Positions 11,538 to 20,302 of a stretch of 64,000 bases of DNA are shown here, piece after piece (the stretch's first letter is position 1; the number at the start of each line of letters is the position of its first letter). The stretch is taken from assembly GCA_019309545.1 (NCBI GenBank), contig JAFDGA010000004.1, forward strand, positions 1-64,000, read 5' to 3'. The translations under genes were made by a program, and so were the position numbers. Below the pieces are notes generated by a model that worked only from the letters and a program-made list of their open reading frames with translations, was not told the DNA's origin and did no database searches. The stretch is from Deltaproteobacteria bacterium (GTDB taxonomy: Bacteria; Desulfobacterota; Desulfobaccia; Desulfobaccales; Desulfobaccaceae).

Positions 11538-12902
11538 ATGAAGTACGAACATTTTGATACCTCGATTCCGAGCATCGGAGTTACCAAAGTAGATTCGCCG
11601 ATTAATTATATGAATGTTGTCTCTCAGGGCGGTGATATTGTTGCCCCTAAATTTATCAGTGACCAGGACCGGCTGCTCGTATATGATACAATAGAATATC
11701 TAGAAAATTACTGCGGTGAAGAAAAGCCCTTATCCTTCGAAATGGCCGGGCCCCGGGCCAAAATTTATTTTGACCCTAATAAGATCCATTGCGCCATTGT
11801 AACTTGTGGGGGCTTATGCCCGGGCACCAATGATGTCATTCGGGCCCTGGTTCTGGAGCTCCACTATTTATATAAGGTCCGGCATATTTACGGTATCCGT
11901 TACGGTCTGCAGGGCTTTATCCCCAAGTATGGCCATGATATAGTTCAGATGACCCCGGAGTTTGTGGCCAATATCCATAACTTTGGCGGTACGGTTCTCT
12001 CTTCTTCCCGAGGGCCGCAGGACATCGGAGAAATTGTCGATGCCCTGGAACGTCTTAATGTCAGCATCCTGTTTGCCATCGGCGGAGACGGCACCTTAAA
12101 AGCGGCGGATCTTATCTGCGACGAGATTACCCGGCGGCAGTTGCGCATCTGTGTGATTGCCATTCCCAAGACCATTGATAATGATATCGCCCTGGTTTCC
12201 CGCTCCTTTGGCTTTGACACCGCGGTGGAAATGGCCACCGAAGCCATTCGCAGTGCTCACACTGAGGCTTTAGGCGCCCCCAATGGCATCGGCTTAGTAA
12301 AATTGATGGGGCGCTATTCCGGGTTTATCGCCGCTAACGCCACCCTGGCGCTGCGCGAGGTCAATTTTGTGCTGATTCCTGAAACGGATTTTGATCTCGA
12401 AGGCGAGCAAGGGTTTTTAAGCGCCCTGGAAAAAAGGCTGGCTGACCGGCGTCATGCAGTGATTATTGTGGCTGAAGGTGCGGGACAGAAATTCTTTAAA
12501 GAAGAGGAGCTGCCGCGGGATCCCTCTGGCAACATTAAACCGGGAGATATCGCCAGCTTCCTGGTCGATAAGATTAATGACTACTTTAAACAGCGGCATA
12601 TCGAGATCAACCTGAAATTCATTGATCCCAGTTATATTATTCGTAGTATGCCGGCCAATTATAATGACCGCATCTATTGCGGCTATCTGGCCCAGAACGC
12701 TGTCCATGCCGGGATGGCAGGCAAAACCGGGATGCTGGTCAGTCTCTGGCATGATCGCTATGTCCATATCCCAATCAAGGCCGCAGTAGGCAAACGTCGA
12801 CAGGTGCGTCTGGATGAACCATTGTGGCGCAGTGTGCTCGAATCCACCGGCCAGCCCCCGATGAAAAATTCGGTCTCCAGCAATTTAGTGGAGCCGCGAT
12901 GA
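11538..12902 (+). CDS. 6-phosphofructokinase, ATP-type with plant/trypanosome-like signature
   Basis: The 454-residue protein carries the PFK motifs CGGLCPGTNDVIR, IGGDGTLKAA, PKTIDNDI and KLMGRYSGFIA. Glycine in GGDGT is the residue associated with ATP as phosphoryl donor (pyrophosphate enzymes have GGDD), while lysine in PKTIDND is typical of pyrophosphate enzymes and of the plant and trypanosomatid ATP enzymes. It is longer than E. coli PfkA (320 aa), with an N-terminal extension of ~75 residues. It commits fructose-6-phosphate to glycolysis. AGGAAG precedes the ATG. The stop overlaps the next start in an ATGA junction. Donor use is inferred. Confidence 0.88.
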   Translation: MKYEHFDTSIPSIGVTKVDSPINYMNVVSQGGDIVAPKFISDQDRLLVYDTIEYLENYCGEEKPLSFEMAGPRAKIYFDPNKIHCAIVTCGGLCPGTNDVIRALVLELHYLYKVRHIYGIRYGLQGFIPKYGHDIVQMTPEFVANIHNFGGTVLSSSRGPQDIGEIVDALERLNVSILFAIGGDGTLKAADLICDEITRRQLRICVIAIPKTIDNDIALVSRSFGFDTAVEMATEAIRSAHTEALGAPNGIGLVKLMGRYSGFIAANATLALREVNFVLIPETDFDLEGEQGFLSALEKRLADRRHAVIIVAEGAGQKFFKEEELPRDPSGNIKPGDIASFLVDKINDYFKQRHIEINLKFIDPSYIIRSMPANYNDRIYCGYLAQNAVHAGMAGKTGMLVSLWHDRYVHIPIKAAVGKRRQVRLDEPLWRSVLESTGQPPMKNSVSSNLVEPR

Positions 12903-13348
12903 GTGAGCCGCCGCGGCCAGTGTTCCAATGTCAACAATGCGGCGAATGCTGCCGGGGAAAAGGGGGGATCTTGGTAAGCAAGGCAGAAATTGGCAAGTTG
13001 GCGGAATTTTTAGGTCTTTCGGAGGCAGAGTTCCGCCAACATTACCTGGAGTCTTCATCTCTGGGGCTTACCCTGCGCACCAAGGCCGATGGCATGTGCA
13101 TCCTGAACCAGGAGGGACGCTGCCGTGTGCATCCGGTAAAGCCGCGGATCTGCCAGGATTGGCCCTTTCTGCCGGCCATTCTGGCCGACCCCGAGGAACT
13201 GGCACTGGCTAAAGAGGCCTGTCCCGGGATTGCCGCCTATTGCACTCATGCGGAGTTCGTCCAGTGGTGGCAGGAAAGAGTGGCTAGGTCAGAATCCTTG
13301 GTCTCGGGGGAGCAGTTTTCGGAGAAATCTTCTAAGGCGTTAACCTGA
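12899..13348 (+). CDS. YkgJ-family cysteine-cluster protein
   Basis: The cysteines CQQCGECC near the N-terminus, GMCIL..GRCRVHPVKPRICQDWP in the middle and later single cysteines match the YkgJ/UPF0153 putative zinc- or iron-chelating family. The biochemical role is unknown; members are proposed to bind a metal or Fe-S centre. I use the ATG at 12899, which overlaps the phosphofructokinase stop (ATGA); a longer frame starting at 12824 would lie inside that gene and lacks homologous residues. Translational coupling with the phosphofructokinase is likely. Confidence 0.8.
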   Translation: MSEPPRPVFQCQQCGECCRGKGGILVSKAEIGKLAEFLGLSEAEFRQHYLESSSLGLTLRTKADGMCILNQEGRCRVHPVKPRICQDWPFLPAILADPEELALAKEACPGIAAYCTHAEFVQWWQERVARSESLVSGEQFSEKSSKALT

Positions 13349-13359
13349 GGAGGAAAGTT

Positions 13360-13590
13360 TTGTCCTTCAGCCACGATGATGAGCTTTTGATCGAAAAATT
13401 CCGGGCGGTATTGGCCGGTCCGGATGGCCCCCTGTTTATTCAGATTCTGGAGGCCTTCTACCAGCGGGGCGGACCGCGGGATGAATATTTTACCCCGGAG
13501 GACCTGCTCGACTTTCAGGAGGGCTTTGATCAGATCAGACAGGGCGATTACCTGGACTGGGAAGATTTTAAGCGGGACCACCAGCTATGA
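13360..13590 (+). CDS. Putative antitoxin of a type II toxin-antitoxin pair
   Basis: A 76-residue acidic protein with a TTG start preceded by GAGGAGG. Its C-terminal segment (DFQEGFDQIRQGDYLDWEDFKRDHQL region) resembles the toxin-wrapping tails of small antitoxins, and it overlaps a RelE/ParE-fold gene by 4 bp (ATGA). No clear DNA-binding fold is visible at its N-terminus. The antitoxin role is inferred from size, acidity and pairing. Confidence 0.6.
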   Translation: MSFSHDDELLIEKFRAVLAGPDGPLFIQILEAFYQRGGPRDEYFTPEDLLDFQEGFDQIRQGDYLDWEDFKRDHQL

Positions 13591-13853
13591 AATACACCAT
13601 CCGGCTGTCGGTCAAAACCGGCTCCCAATTAGAATGGTTAGACCCGGTCCCCTTGCGGCTGATGCAGGAGCGGATCGAAGCACTGGCCTTTAACCCCTAT
13701 TCGACGTTGATTTCCAAACCGCTGGCCCATGACCGCGAGCAACGCTACTCCTGGGTGGGCGACTGGCGCATTATCTATGAAGTCCGCGAAGACGATCTGA
13801 CCATATTGATCGCCACCATCCAACCCCGGACCCGACTTTCCGGGGAGATATGA
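13587..13853 (+). CDS. RelE/ParE-family toxin-like protein
   Basis: The 88-residue protein has the RelE/ParE layout: a leading strand (MKYTIRLS), a helical hairpin (LMQERIEALAFNPY), then SWVGDWRIIYEVREDDLTILI, the hallmark GDWRIIYE strand pair. It is expected to cleave ribosome-bound mRNA or poison gyrase. The last residues (QPRTRLSGEI) lack the usual conserved HR..Y tail of active RelE enzymes, so activity is uncertain. It is translationally coupled to the small acidic gene upstream and lies between the ykgJ-type gene and metG. Confidence 0.75.
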   Translation: MKYTIRLSVKTGSQLEWLDPVPLRLMQERIEALAFNPYSTLISKPLAHDREQRYSWVGDWRIIYEVREDDLTILIATIQPRTRLSGEI

Positions 13854-13970
13854 GCATTTAAGAAAGGACAGGTCCCATCCAGTATTTTCAACTTCAAGAC
13901 TCCAGGGGAATATCATTAAGGTAGGAATTATTCGGTATCTGGTATTCAAAAAATTGGATAAAAATCAACG

Positions 13971-15881
13971 ATGACAGATTCTTTTTATATCACCACCCCG
14001 ATCTATTATGTCAATGCCGAACCCCATATCGGCCACGCCTATACCACCATTGTCGCCGATACCCTGGCCCGGTTTCACCGGCTGATGGGGCATGACACCC
14101 GCTTCCAGACCGGCACCGATGAACACGGCGAAAAGGTGGTAGAGGCTGCCAAGGCCGCGGGGCTGTCGGTTAGGGATTTTGTGGATCGGATCAGCGACAT
14201 GTTTCGCCACACCTGGGATCAGATGCAGCTCAGTTATGACCATTTCCTGCGCACTACCTCCCCCGAACATATTCGGGTAGTCCAGGAAATTCTTAAGCGG
14301 GTCAATGACGCCGGGGACATCTATTTCAGTGAATACAGCGGCTTGTATTGTTATGGCTGCGAACGCTTTATCCTGGAACGGGAGCTGGTGGAGGGCAAAT
14401 GCCCGGATCATAAAGTCGCGCCCACCTTTATCAAGGAGGCCAATTACTTTTTCCGCATGAGCAAATACCAGGACTGGCTGGTCAATTATATTGATCAGCA
14501 CCCGGATTTCATCCGCCCGGAACGCTATCGCAATGAAGTACTGGCCTTTTTAAAGGAGCCGCTGGAAGACCTGTGTATTTCGCGGCCCCAGGCCCGCCTG
14601 AACTGGGGTATTCCCCTGCCTTTTGATGATCGCTATGTGACCTACGTCTGGTTTGACGCCCTGATCAACTACGTCAGCGGCCTGGGCTATCCGGACGACA
14701 CCTTATACCGGAAATTTTGGCCGGGGTGTCAGCATCTGATTGCCAAGGACATTTTGAAGCCCCATGGCATCTACTGGCCGACCATGCTCAAGGCCGCCGG
14801 AATTGAACCCTACCAACATCTCCACGTCCACGGCTACTGGCAGATGGGCCAGGGCAAGATGTCCAAGAGCCTGGGCAACGTGGTGGAACCCCTGGACCTG
14901 GTGAACCGCTATGGTCTGGACCAGGTGCGCTATTTCTTTCTGCGCGAGATGGTCTTCGGCCTGGACGCCCACTTCAGCGAAGAGGCCCTGGTGGGGCGGA
15001 TCAACGCCGACCTGGCCAATGATCTGGGCAACCTGTTTGCCCGCACCCTGGCCATGGCCTTTAAATACCGCCAGGGGATAGTCCCCCAACCCGGCGCGGC
15101 TCAGCCTTCGGAACTGGAACTGCAACATCACGCCGTCCAGGTAGCCAGGGATTTCCTGGAACTGATCCCCCGACTGGAATTTCACAAGGCCCTGATGCGG
15201 CTGTGGGAATTGATCGGTCTGACCAACCGCTACATCGTTACCTGCGAACCCTGGGAATTGTTCAAACAGCCCGACCAGCAACCGCGGCTGGATACGGTGC
15301 TCTACCACCTGCTGGAGGTGCTGCGGTTCGTGACCGTGTTGCTGAGACCGATCATGCCCGGCAGCGCCGAAAAGATGAGCGAGCAACTGGGATTGGGACC
15401 GGCCTGGTGTAGTCGGCCATCAACGGAATTGATTGACTGGGGGCAGCTATTGCCCGGGGGAACTTTGCAAAAGGGGCCGCCCCTATTCCCCCGTTTGGAG
15501 GCCATTCCCGCTCCTGCTGCTTCGGCTCAGCCGGCTCGGGCCCAGGTTCCGCCCTTTAAAGAGGAGATCGACTTGTCCGTGTTCCAGCGATTGGATCTGC
15601 GGGTGGGCCAGATCGTTGCGGCGGAGAGGATTCCTAAATCGGATAAGCTCCTCAAATTACAAGTAGATATTGGCGAACTGCGTCAGGTCGTGGCCGGTAT
15701 CGGGCGGTCCTACCGGCCCGAGGAATTGATCGGCCGGACCGTCATCCTGGTCGCCAATCTCAAGCCCGCCCGGCTCATGGGAGTTGAATCCCAGGGGATG
15801 GTGCTGGCCGCGGAGAGCGCCGATGGACTCTATCTTCTCACCACTGACAAGGAGGTCCCCCCCGGGAGGCCGGTGTCTTAA
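13971..15881 (+). CDS. metG: Methionyl-tRNA synthetase with C-terminal tRNA-binding domain
   Basis: A class I synthetase with the HIGH motif at EPHIGHAYT (residues ~19-22) and KMSKSLGN near residue 296. It has one metal knuckle with CYGCE and a later CPDH pair. An EMAP/Trbp111-like domain (DLRVGQIVAAERIPKSDKL onward, residues ~530-636) forms the tail, as in many bacteria where MetRS is a dimer. It charges initiator and elongator tRNA-Met. Length (636 aa) is normal. The ATG follows a gap of 117 bases after the toxin gene without a strong ribosome site. The 3' end overlaps the NlpC/P60 lipoprotein gene. Confidence 0.97.
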   Translation: MTDSFYITTPIYYVNAEPHIGHAYTTIVADTLARFHRLMGHDTRFQTGTDEHGEKVVEAAKAAGLSVRDFVDRISDMFRHTWDQMQLSYDHFLRTTSPEHIRVVQEILKRVNDAGDIYFSEYSGLYCYGCERFILERELVEGKCPDHKVAPTFIKEANYFFRMSKYQDWLVNYIDQHPDFIRPERYRNEVLAFLKEPLEDLCISRPQARLNWGIPLPFDDRYVTYVWFDALINYVSGLGYPDDTLYRKFWPGCQHLIAKDILKPHGIYWPTMLKAAGIEPYQHLHVHGYWQMGQGKMSKSLGNVVEPLDLVNRYGLDQVRYFFLREMVFGLDAHFSEEALVGRINADLANDLGNLFARTLAMAFKYRQGIVPQPGAAQPSELELQHHAVQVARDFLELIPRLEFHKALMRLWELIGLTNRYIVTCEPWELFKQPDQQPRLDTVLYHLLEVLRFVTVLLRPIMPGSAEKMSEQLGLGPAWCSRPSTELIDWGQLLPGGTLQKGPPLFPRLEAIPAPAASAQPARAQVPPFKEEIDLSVFQRLDLRVGQIVAAERIPKSDKLLKLQVDIGELRQVVAGIGRSYRPEELIGRTVILVANLKPARLMGVESQGMVLAAESADGLYLLTTDKEVPPGRPVS

Positions 15882-16413
15882 GAACCGGAGGCTGGGAGTA
15901 ATCCTCCTGGTTCTGATCCTGGGGCTGGGCGGATGCGGCGGCAAGCGGGTTCAGGCTCCCGCGGTTAAAAGGAAGGCTTCTGAGAGGGCTATTAAAAAGG
16001 CCATCCGGTCTTATCTGGGAGCCCCGTATCGTTATGGCGGCTCAAGTCCCTCCGGAGTCGATTGTTCCGGGCTGGTCATGGGAGTCTATCAGCAGGCCGG
16101 CATCAGGGTGCCCCGCACGGCCAAGGACCAGTACAAAAACGGAGAAAAGGTCGATACCGACGATTTGCGTTACGGTGACGTGGTCTTTTTCAATCAATAT
16201 TGCCAGCAACAGCCTTCCTATTTTTCGGCCAGCATCATTACCGACCTCTTTTCCCGGAAAAAGTCCCGTCCCTGTCATAGCGGCATTTACATCGGCGGCG
16301 GGCGCTTCATCCACGCTTCTTCCAGCCGTGGGGTTTGTATCAGTAACTTGAATCATGAGACCTGGCGCCGATCTTTTATCGGCGCTCGCCGCTATCTGCC
16401 ATCCAGCAACTGA
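15823..16413 (+). CDS. NlpC/P60-family cell-wall peptidase, lipoprotein
   Basis: The catalytic cysteine lies in SGVDCSGLVMGVYQQ and the histidine in CHSGIYIGGGRFIHASS, in NlpC/P60 order. Such enzymes cut the peptide bond between D-Glu and the diamino acid in peptidoglycan stems. The start is unclear. A lipoprotein signal (KNRRLGVILLVLILGLGGC) is obvious, but the only ATG placing it correctly is at 15823, inside metG (59-bp overlap); a non-standard start around 15892 is possible. The lipobox LGGC predicts outer-membrane anchoring. Confidence 0.85.
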   Translation: MDSIFSPLTRRSPPGGRCLKNRRLGVILLVLILGLGGCGGKRVQAPAVKRKASERAIKKAIRSYLGAPYRYGGSSPSGVDCSGLVMGVYQQAGIRVPRTAKDQYKNGEKVDTDDLRYGDVVFFNQYCQQQPSYFSASIITDLFSRKKSRPCHSGIYIGGGRFIHASSSRGVCISNLNHETWRRSFIGARRYLPSSN

Positions 16414-16569
16414 AAGAATGCCACCGACCCCTGACCTATATACGGGGGGTGGACTAGCGTGGCAGAGGGCAGGGCAAAAATTAATTTCAAAATTAAATTA
16501 CAATCGGTGGTTAGCATTGACTCCGAAAGGCCGAGGGTGGCCTCCGGAGTGAGTCGTCTCGACTTTCTA

Positions 16570-16767
16570 TTAGAAGGTAGTGTTGGCAGCCAGGACGAAC
16601 TTGCCGTCCAGGGTCTGGTTGAACAGGTTCAGATCCCGGCGAAAGAGCTGGCTTTTCAGGTCTTCCCGCACCTCCGCCAGGAAAGCCACGGTGCGATAAA
16701 AATACTGCAAGGCCAGGTCCAGGAACCCCGGCGCCTCCACGGTCTTGACCCAGGCCGATACAATATC
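16570..16767 (-). pseudogene. Unidentified gene remnant, C-terminal fragment
   Basis: On the minus strand an open frame of about 65 codons without a start runs to a TAA at 16570-16572. It has protein-like composition and third-position GC bias: WVKTVEAPGFLDLAL, YFYRTVAFLAEVRE, NLFNQTLDGKFVLAANTTF. It is closed upstream by a stop at 16768-16770. It reads like the tail of a once longer protein. I do not recognise the family. The rest of 16414-16817 shows nothing else I can name. Confidence 0.4.
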
Positions 16768-16817
16768 TTACAGGAAACCGGGAACCCAAAACAGTATAAG
16801 CTTTAGCTGGCTCGGGC

Positions 16818-18068
16818 CTAAAGTTCGGATTCCGGGGTCTGGTTTTCGGTTGCTTTTGAAGCTTCGGAGGGCGAGGAATCTTCCGGCGCTGGAGGAGGCG
16901 GTTCGGTTAACTGCCGCGGTACCTTCAGGATGGTAATCTGATAGATACTCAACAGCGACAGCAGGAAGGACAGAATCAGCGGCCCCAGGATAAACCCCAC
17001 TATCCCGAAATAACTGATCCCCCCCATGATGCTGAATAAAATAAGTACGGTCGGGATGGGGCGAGCCCCCTTGGAAAAATAAGGTCTAACCAGATTGTCG
17101 ACCGAGCCGATGACAATAGCACTCCAGAGCGTTAGCCCTATAGCCGAGCTATGATGGCCCAAAAAAAAGAGATATAAACTTGCCGGAACCCAAATCAGCG
17201 CGGTTCCCACCACCGGAATCACTGAAGCCGGAACCATTATCGTTCCCCAGAAGGCGGACTGGGGCACCCCAAATAGCCAAAATCCGAATCCCCCTAAAAA
17301 TCCCTGAATAAAGGCGACAATCACTGTGCCTTTAAGGGTAGCCTTAATGGTAGCCTCGATGTCTCCGAAAATTTCCTCATTGTGGGCGGCATCGAGCGGG
17401 GATAATTTTTTGATTTCTTCAATAAAGACATCGCCATCCAAAAATAAAAAGAAGGTGACGAAGATGATAATCGTCAGGCTAAAGAAAAATGAGGTAAAAC
17501 CTTTGACCAGTCCCACCGTGTTGGTGTAGATAAACCCGCTGGCCTTGGCCAGGGCAGCTCGGACCAATTCTTCCGGCTTGATTTGATCAGGATGAATGGG
17601 CAGATTCAAATGCTCCACATATTCTTCTAAAAATGCTAGCTTGTCGCTGAGCTGTTGCCAGAGATAGCCGCTCTGCAGGCCCTTACTGACCGTGCTGTAC
17701 AGTTCCAAGGCCTGACCGGCAACGATTCCGGTCAGGGTGAGCAAGGGTAAAATAATCAGGATAGTCAGCAACAGGCAGGTGATTGCCGAACTAAGCATGC
17801 GCCATCCTCGGAAAAGTCGGTTGAGGGCCAGATATATGGGCTTGGTAGTAAAAAACAGCACCAGGGCCAGGAAGATCTCGATAAGATAAGGCTTGACGAT
17901 CAGATAGGAGAAATACAGGATCAGTAGGGTCAAGGCGCCAAAAAAGATCCTGGCAAATTGAGTGGGGAAGGCCCTGAGGCTTGGTCCCGAAGGCGGCAGT
18001 TCCGGGCCGGCAGCGTCACCCGAAGAATTCTTGACTTCCGGCTTCTGTTCTTTATGCTGAGAGGTCAC
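16818..18068 (-). CDS. AI-2E family transporter (PerM/YdiK-type permease)
   Basis: A 416-residue membrane protein with an early pair of hydrophobic segments (residues ~38-90), a central soluble stretch with VEHLNLPI and EELVRAALAKA, and a cluster of later segments including the family's GFLGGFGFWLFGVPQSAFWG and VPVVGTALIWVPASLYL. This is the UPF0118 family, linked to autoinducer-2 export or, in some members, Na+/H+ antiport. The N- and C-termini are proline- and charge-rich and cytoplasmic. Its substrate here is not predictable. Confidence 0.88.
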   Translation of the reverse strand: MTSQHKEQKPEVKNSSGDAAGPELPPSGPSLRAFPTQFARIFFGALTLLILYFSYLIVKPYLIEIFLALVLFFTTKPIYLALNRLFRGWRMLSSAITCLLLTILIILPLLTLTGIVAGQALELYSTVSKGLQSGYLWQQLSDKLAFLEEYVEHLNLPIHPDQIKPEELVRAALAKASGFIYTNTVGLVKGFTSFFFSLTIIIFVTFFLFLDGDVFIEEIKKLSPLDAAHNEEIFGDIEATIKATLKGTVIVAFIQGFLGGFGFWLFGVPQSAFWGTIMVPASVIPVVGTALIWVPASLYLFFLGHHSSAIGLTLWSAIVIGSVDNLVRPYFSKGARPIPTVLILFSIMGGISYFGIVGFILGPLILSFLLSLLSIYQITILKVPRQLTEPPPPAPEDSSPSEASKATENQTPESEL

Positions 18069-18135
18069 CTCTAACTAAAAGTTCCCTTTTCCTCTGGCCT
18101 GGCGTCCGCTCAACGCTGACCGGACGCCGGTATCC

Positions 18136-19038
18136 CTAAAGTTTAATGGACTTAAATCTGGCGGTACGCTTCTTTTGGGCGGCGGTCACCGGCATCGGAC
18201 CTGATTTGGCCAGCTCCGCCTTAACATTCTTGAGTCGCTCGGCCATCCCTGGATGGGTTGTCCGGAATCCGCCGCTGGCGCCGGTTTTCTCCAGTCTGGC
18301 CAGAAAAGCCTCCAAAGCACTGGGATTATAACCAGCCCTCCGGGTATATTTCAAGGCGGCTAGGTCGGCTTTGGATTCCTGCACCCGGCTGTAGCCCTTT
18401 ACTACCAGGGTTTTGAAGACATCGTTGACGGCATCTTCAAATAAGGACACCAGACTGCCCAGCTTCACCCCGGCAAAGGATTGCGCCGCGCCAGTACCGG
18501 CCGCAGCCAAAACTTCGCCCCAGCGGGCCTGACTGATCGAGGCAATGCCGTCTTTATGATTGATGTGGCCGACTTCGTGAGCCAGAATAGCCGCTACTTC
18601 ATCCTCACTTTGGGCCTTCTTCAGCATGCCCCGGGTCACCAGAATAATCCCGCCCGGACAGGCAAAGGCGTTGATATCATCGGTGTCCAGAATGGCGAAA
18701 TGGTAGCCCCCGAAGGTCTGGGGCCGATCCGAGGCCAGGGCTACCGTCTGCCCGATTTCATTGATATACAAGGTAGCCTGGGGGTCATCCCTTAACCGAT
18801 ATTTTCCCAAAAACCGGGCGGCCACGGCCCGACCGATATAATATTCTTCGGATTCCGTGATGGGGCGGGCTGCCTTTTCGGTCTTTTCGGCCACCTTATC
18901 AATCGAATCCTTCTCGGTGCTGCTCAGATAACCGCTGGCCTGGCCGATCGAGGTGCCTACCTTGACTACTTCGGCACAGGACAGGACCAGACCCAGGGCC
19001 AGCAACAAGACTAAGATGCCCGCTAGTTGTCGAGTCAT
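18136..19038 (-). CDS. M48-family zinc metalloprotease, lipoprotein
   Basis: The zinc motif HEVGH is at residues ~154-158 and a downstream glutamate in QESKADLAAL gives the third ligand. A lipobox (VLSC, Cys21) follows a hydrophobic signal, so the enzyme is a periplasmic-facing lipoprotein similar in build to BepA/LoiP-type envelope quality-control proteases. Its ATG overlaps the stop of the upstream SH3-domain gene (ATGA), so the pair is translationally coupled. A specific substrate cannot be inferred. Confidence 0.9.
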   Translation of the reverse strand: MTRQLAGILVLLLALGLVLSCAEVVKVGTSIGQASGYLSSTEKDSIDKVAEKTEKAARPITESEEYYIGRAVAARFLGKYRLRDDPQATLYINEIGQTVALASDRPQTFGGYHFAILDTDDINAFACPGGIILVTRGMLKKAQSEDEVAAILAHEVGHINHKDGIASISQARWGEVLAAAGTGAAQSFAGVKLGSLVSLFEDAVNDVFKTLVVKGYSRVQESKADLAALKYTRRAGYNPSALEAFLARLEKTGASGGFRTTHPGMAERLKNVKAELAKSGPMPVTAAQKKRTARFKSIKL

Positions 19039-19529
19039 GGCCGTAGTCCTCCGTCCTTCAGAAACCTCTGAAATTCCTGGTCCGGCACCTGGAAACTCTC
19101 CACCCGGTCGACCGCAGCATAATTCATATCAGGATGTTTTCCCCGGTAACCGGCCTCCACCTCCGGGGTGAAGCCCTTGCCAGCCAGGGCCACTTCCTCG
19201 GCGCTGGCCGCCTGAGCCCGGCCCATACCCAGAAAAGTCGAAAAACGCACGCTGCGCGTGCTGACCGCGCTCTGGTGAATCCAGCCCTGTTTACCCTTAA
19301 ACTCCACCTGATACCAGTCCCCCTGAATACCCAATTGCTTAAGCTGATCTCCCTGCTTTACCGACGCCACTGGCCGGGCGAAGAACTGAGCCTGCTCCCG
19401 TAGACAGTCCTGGTTCTTGACCACCTTAAGGGTCTGGGCATAGGCCAGGGCTGGTAACAGCACCAGCATCAGAGCCAAAAGCCCGGCTCGCCCCAGCAAC
19501 CAGCGCCAACCAGGAATACTGCTCCTCAT
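19035..19529 (-). CDS. Secreted SH3-like domain protein
   Basis: After a signal peptide (hydrophobic core GLLALMLVLLPALAYA) comes one bacterial SH3-type domain, with VASVKQGDQLKQLGIQGDWYQVEFKGKQGWIHQSAV typical of the Trp-Tyr-Val strand and GWI(H/V) ending. A charged C-terminal third follows with no recognised domain. The ATG at 19529 is chosen because AAAGGAGG lies just before it; a frame seven codons longer has that site inside the coding region. It is the first gene of a pair with the M48 lipoprotein, so a role near the cell wall is inferred. Confidence 0.8.
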   Translation of the reverse strand: MRSSIPGWRWLLGRAGLLALMLVLLPALAYAQTLKVVKNQDCLREQAQFFARPVASVKQGDQLKQLGIQGDWYQVEFKGKQGWIHQSAVSTRSVRFSTFLGMGRAQAASAEEVALAGKGFTPEVEAGYRGKHPDMNYAAVDRVESFQVPDQEFQRFLKDGGLRP

Positions 19530-19638
19530 CTCTGTTCCTCCTTTATCCATATAGTCCCACTATACAGAGGTTCGGCAAATTTATCAACAACTGTAATATT
19601 ATCATAGCCCTAAAGAGAGGGAGCTGAGGGCGGGGAAC

Positions 19639-19902
19639 CTATAATCTTTCGCAGGTTAATTCCACTGAAATATTTTTATACCCGCAATGCAAACAGGCAA
19701 CAATAACGTGGGTAACCTTATCAAAACTGCTGCTGTATAAGCTGACCGCGCCGCTGCGACATAACTGCGGCTGGCCGCATTTCGGGCAGGGGATCGAGTT
19801 TTTATTACAGTAAAGGATGAGCAAATCATCCGTGTAGTCAGCTATGGTTTTTAAAAAAACCTTTATTTCTACCGGGGACAGATTACTGCGGAATGATAAC
19901 AT
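19639..19902 (-). CDS. Small zinc-ribbon protein of unknown function
   Basis: An 87-residue protein with two CxxC pairs, CPKCGQ and CLHCGY, about 31 residues apart, the spacing of a zinc ribbon. The preceding helix (LSPVEIKVFLKTIADYTDDLLILY) is amphipathic. I do not recognise the family. A hairpin-forming stretch with GGAGGTGG lies about 60 bases upstream of the ATG but no strong ribosome site is adjacent. Its neighbours give no functional hint. Confidence 0.6.
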   Translation of the reverse strand: MLSFRSNLSPVEIKVFLKTIADYTDDLLILYCNKNSIPCPKCGQPQLCRSGAVSLYSSSFDKVTHVIVACLHCGYKNISVELTCERL

Positions 19903-20100
19903 CGCTCAGGTAAACCAGATTCAGGCGCAACCTCATCCTCGCTCTTTCCAATCAGGAGTTTACCACCTCCTTGGTTGGTGGTGAACGGCATCTTCAGTCC
20001 TGAATATGCACCAACCCTTTCTTAGGTTAGTTATTCTATATCACAATCGGTCAGAAATGCCAATATGTTTAATGAATAACCGTGACCCCTCCAAAACATT

Positions 20101-20129
20101 TTGACCCGCGAAAAATTATGATATATTCT
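20101..20129 (+). promoter_or_regulatory. Promoter with long untranslated leader before the Cache-like gene
   Basis: TTGACC at 20101-20106, 17 bases, TATTCT at 20124-20129. A transcript would carry about 165 bases of leader before the start at 20303. The leader contains a Shine-Dalgarno-like GAGGAGGAA near 20154 with no start codon at usable distance. I see nothing else in 19903-20302. Confidence 0.5.
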
Positions 20130-20302
20130 TTAACTTATATAAAATATTTTTTAAGAGGAGGAACTTTTTCAAAATCTAACCCGCGGTGGCAGGTGTCAAC
20201 TTTTTTAACCCCAATGGCCCAAATGGCCGCCTAATCTCGGACTTAAGGTAAGGCAAGGTAACCAAACTTTCTAACCGGTTTTAACAATTACAAGGAGGTC
20301 TT

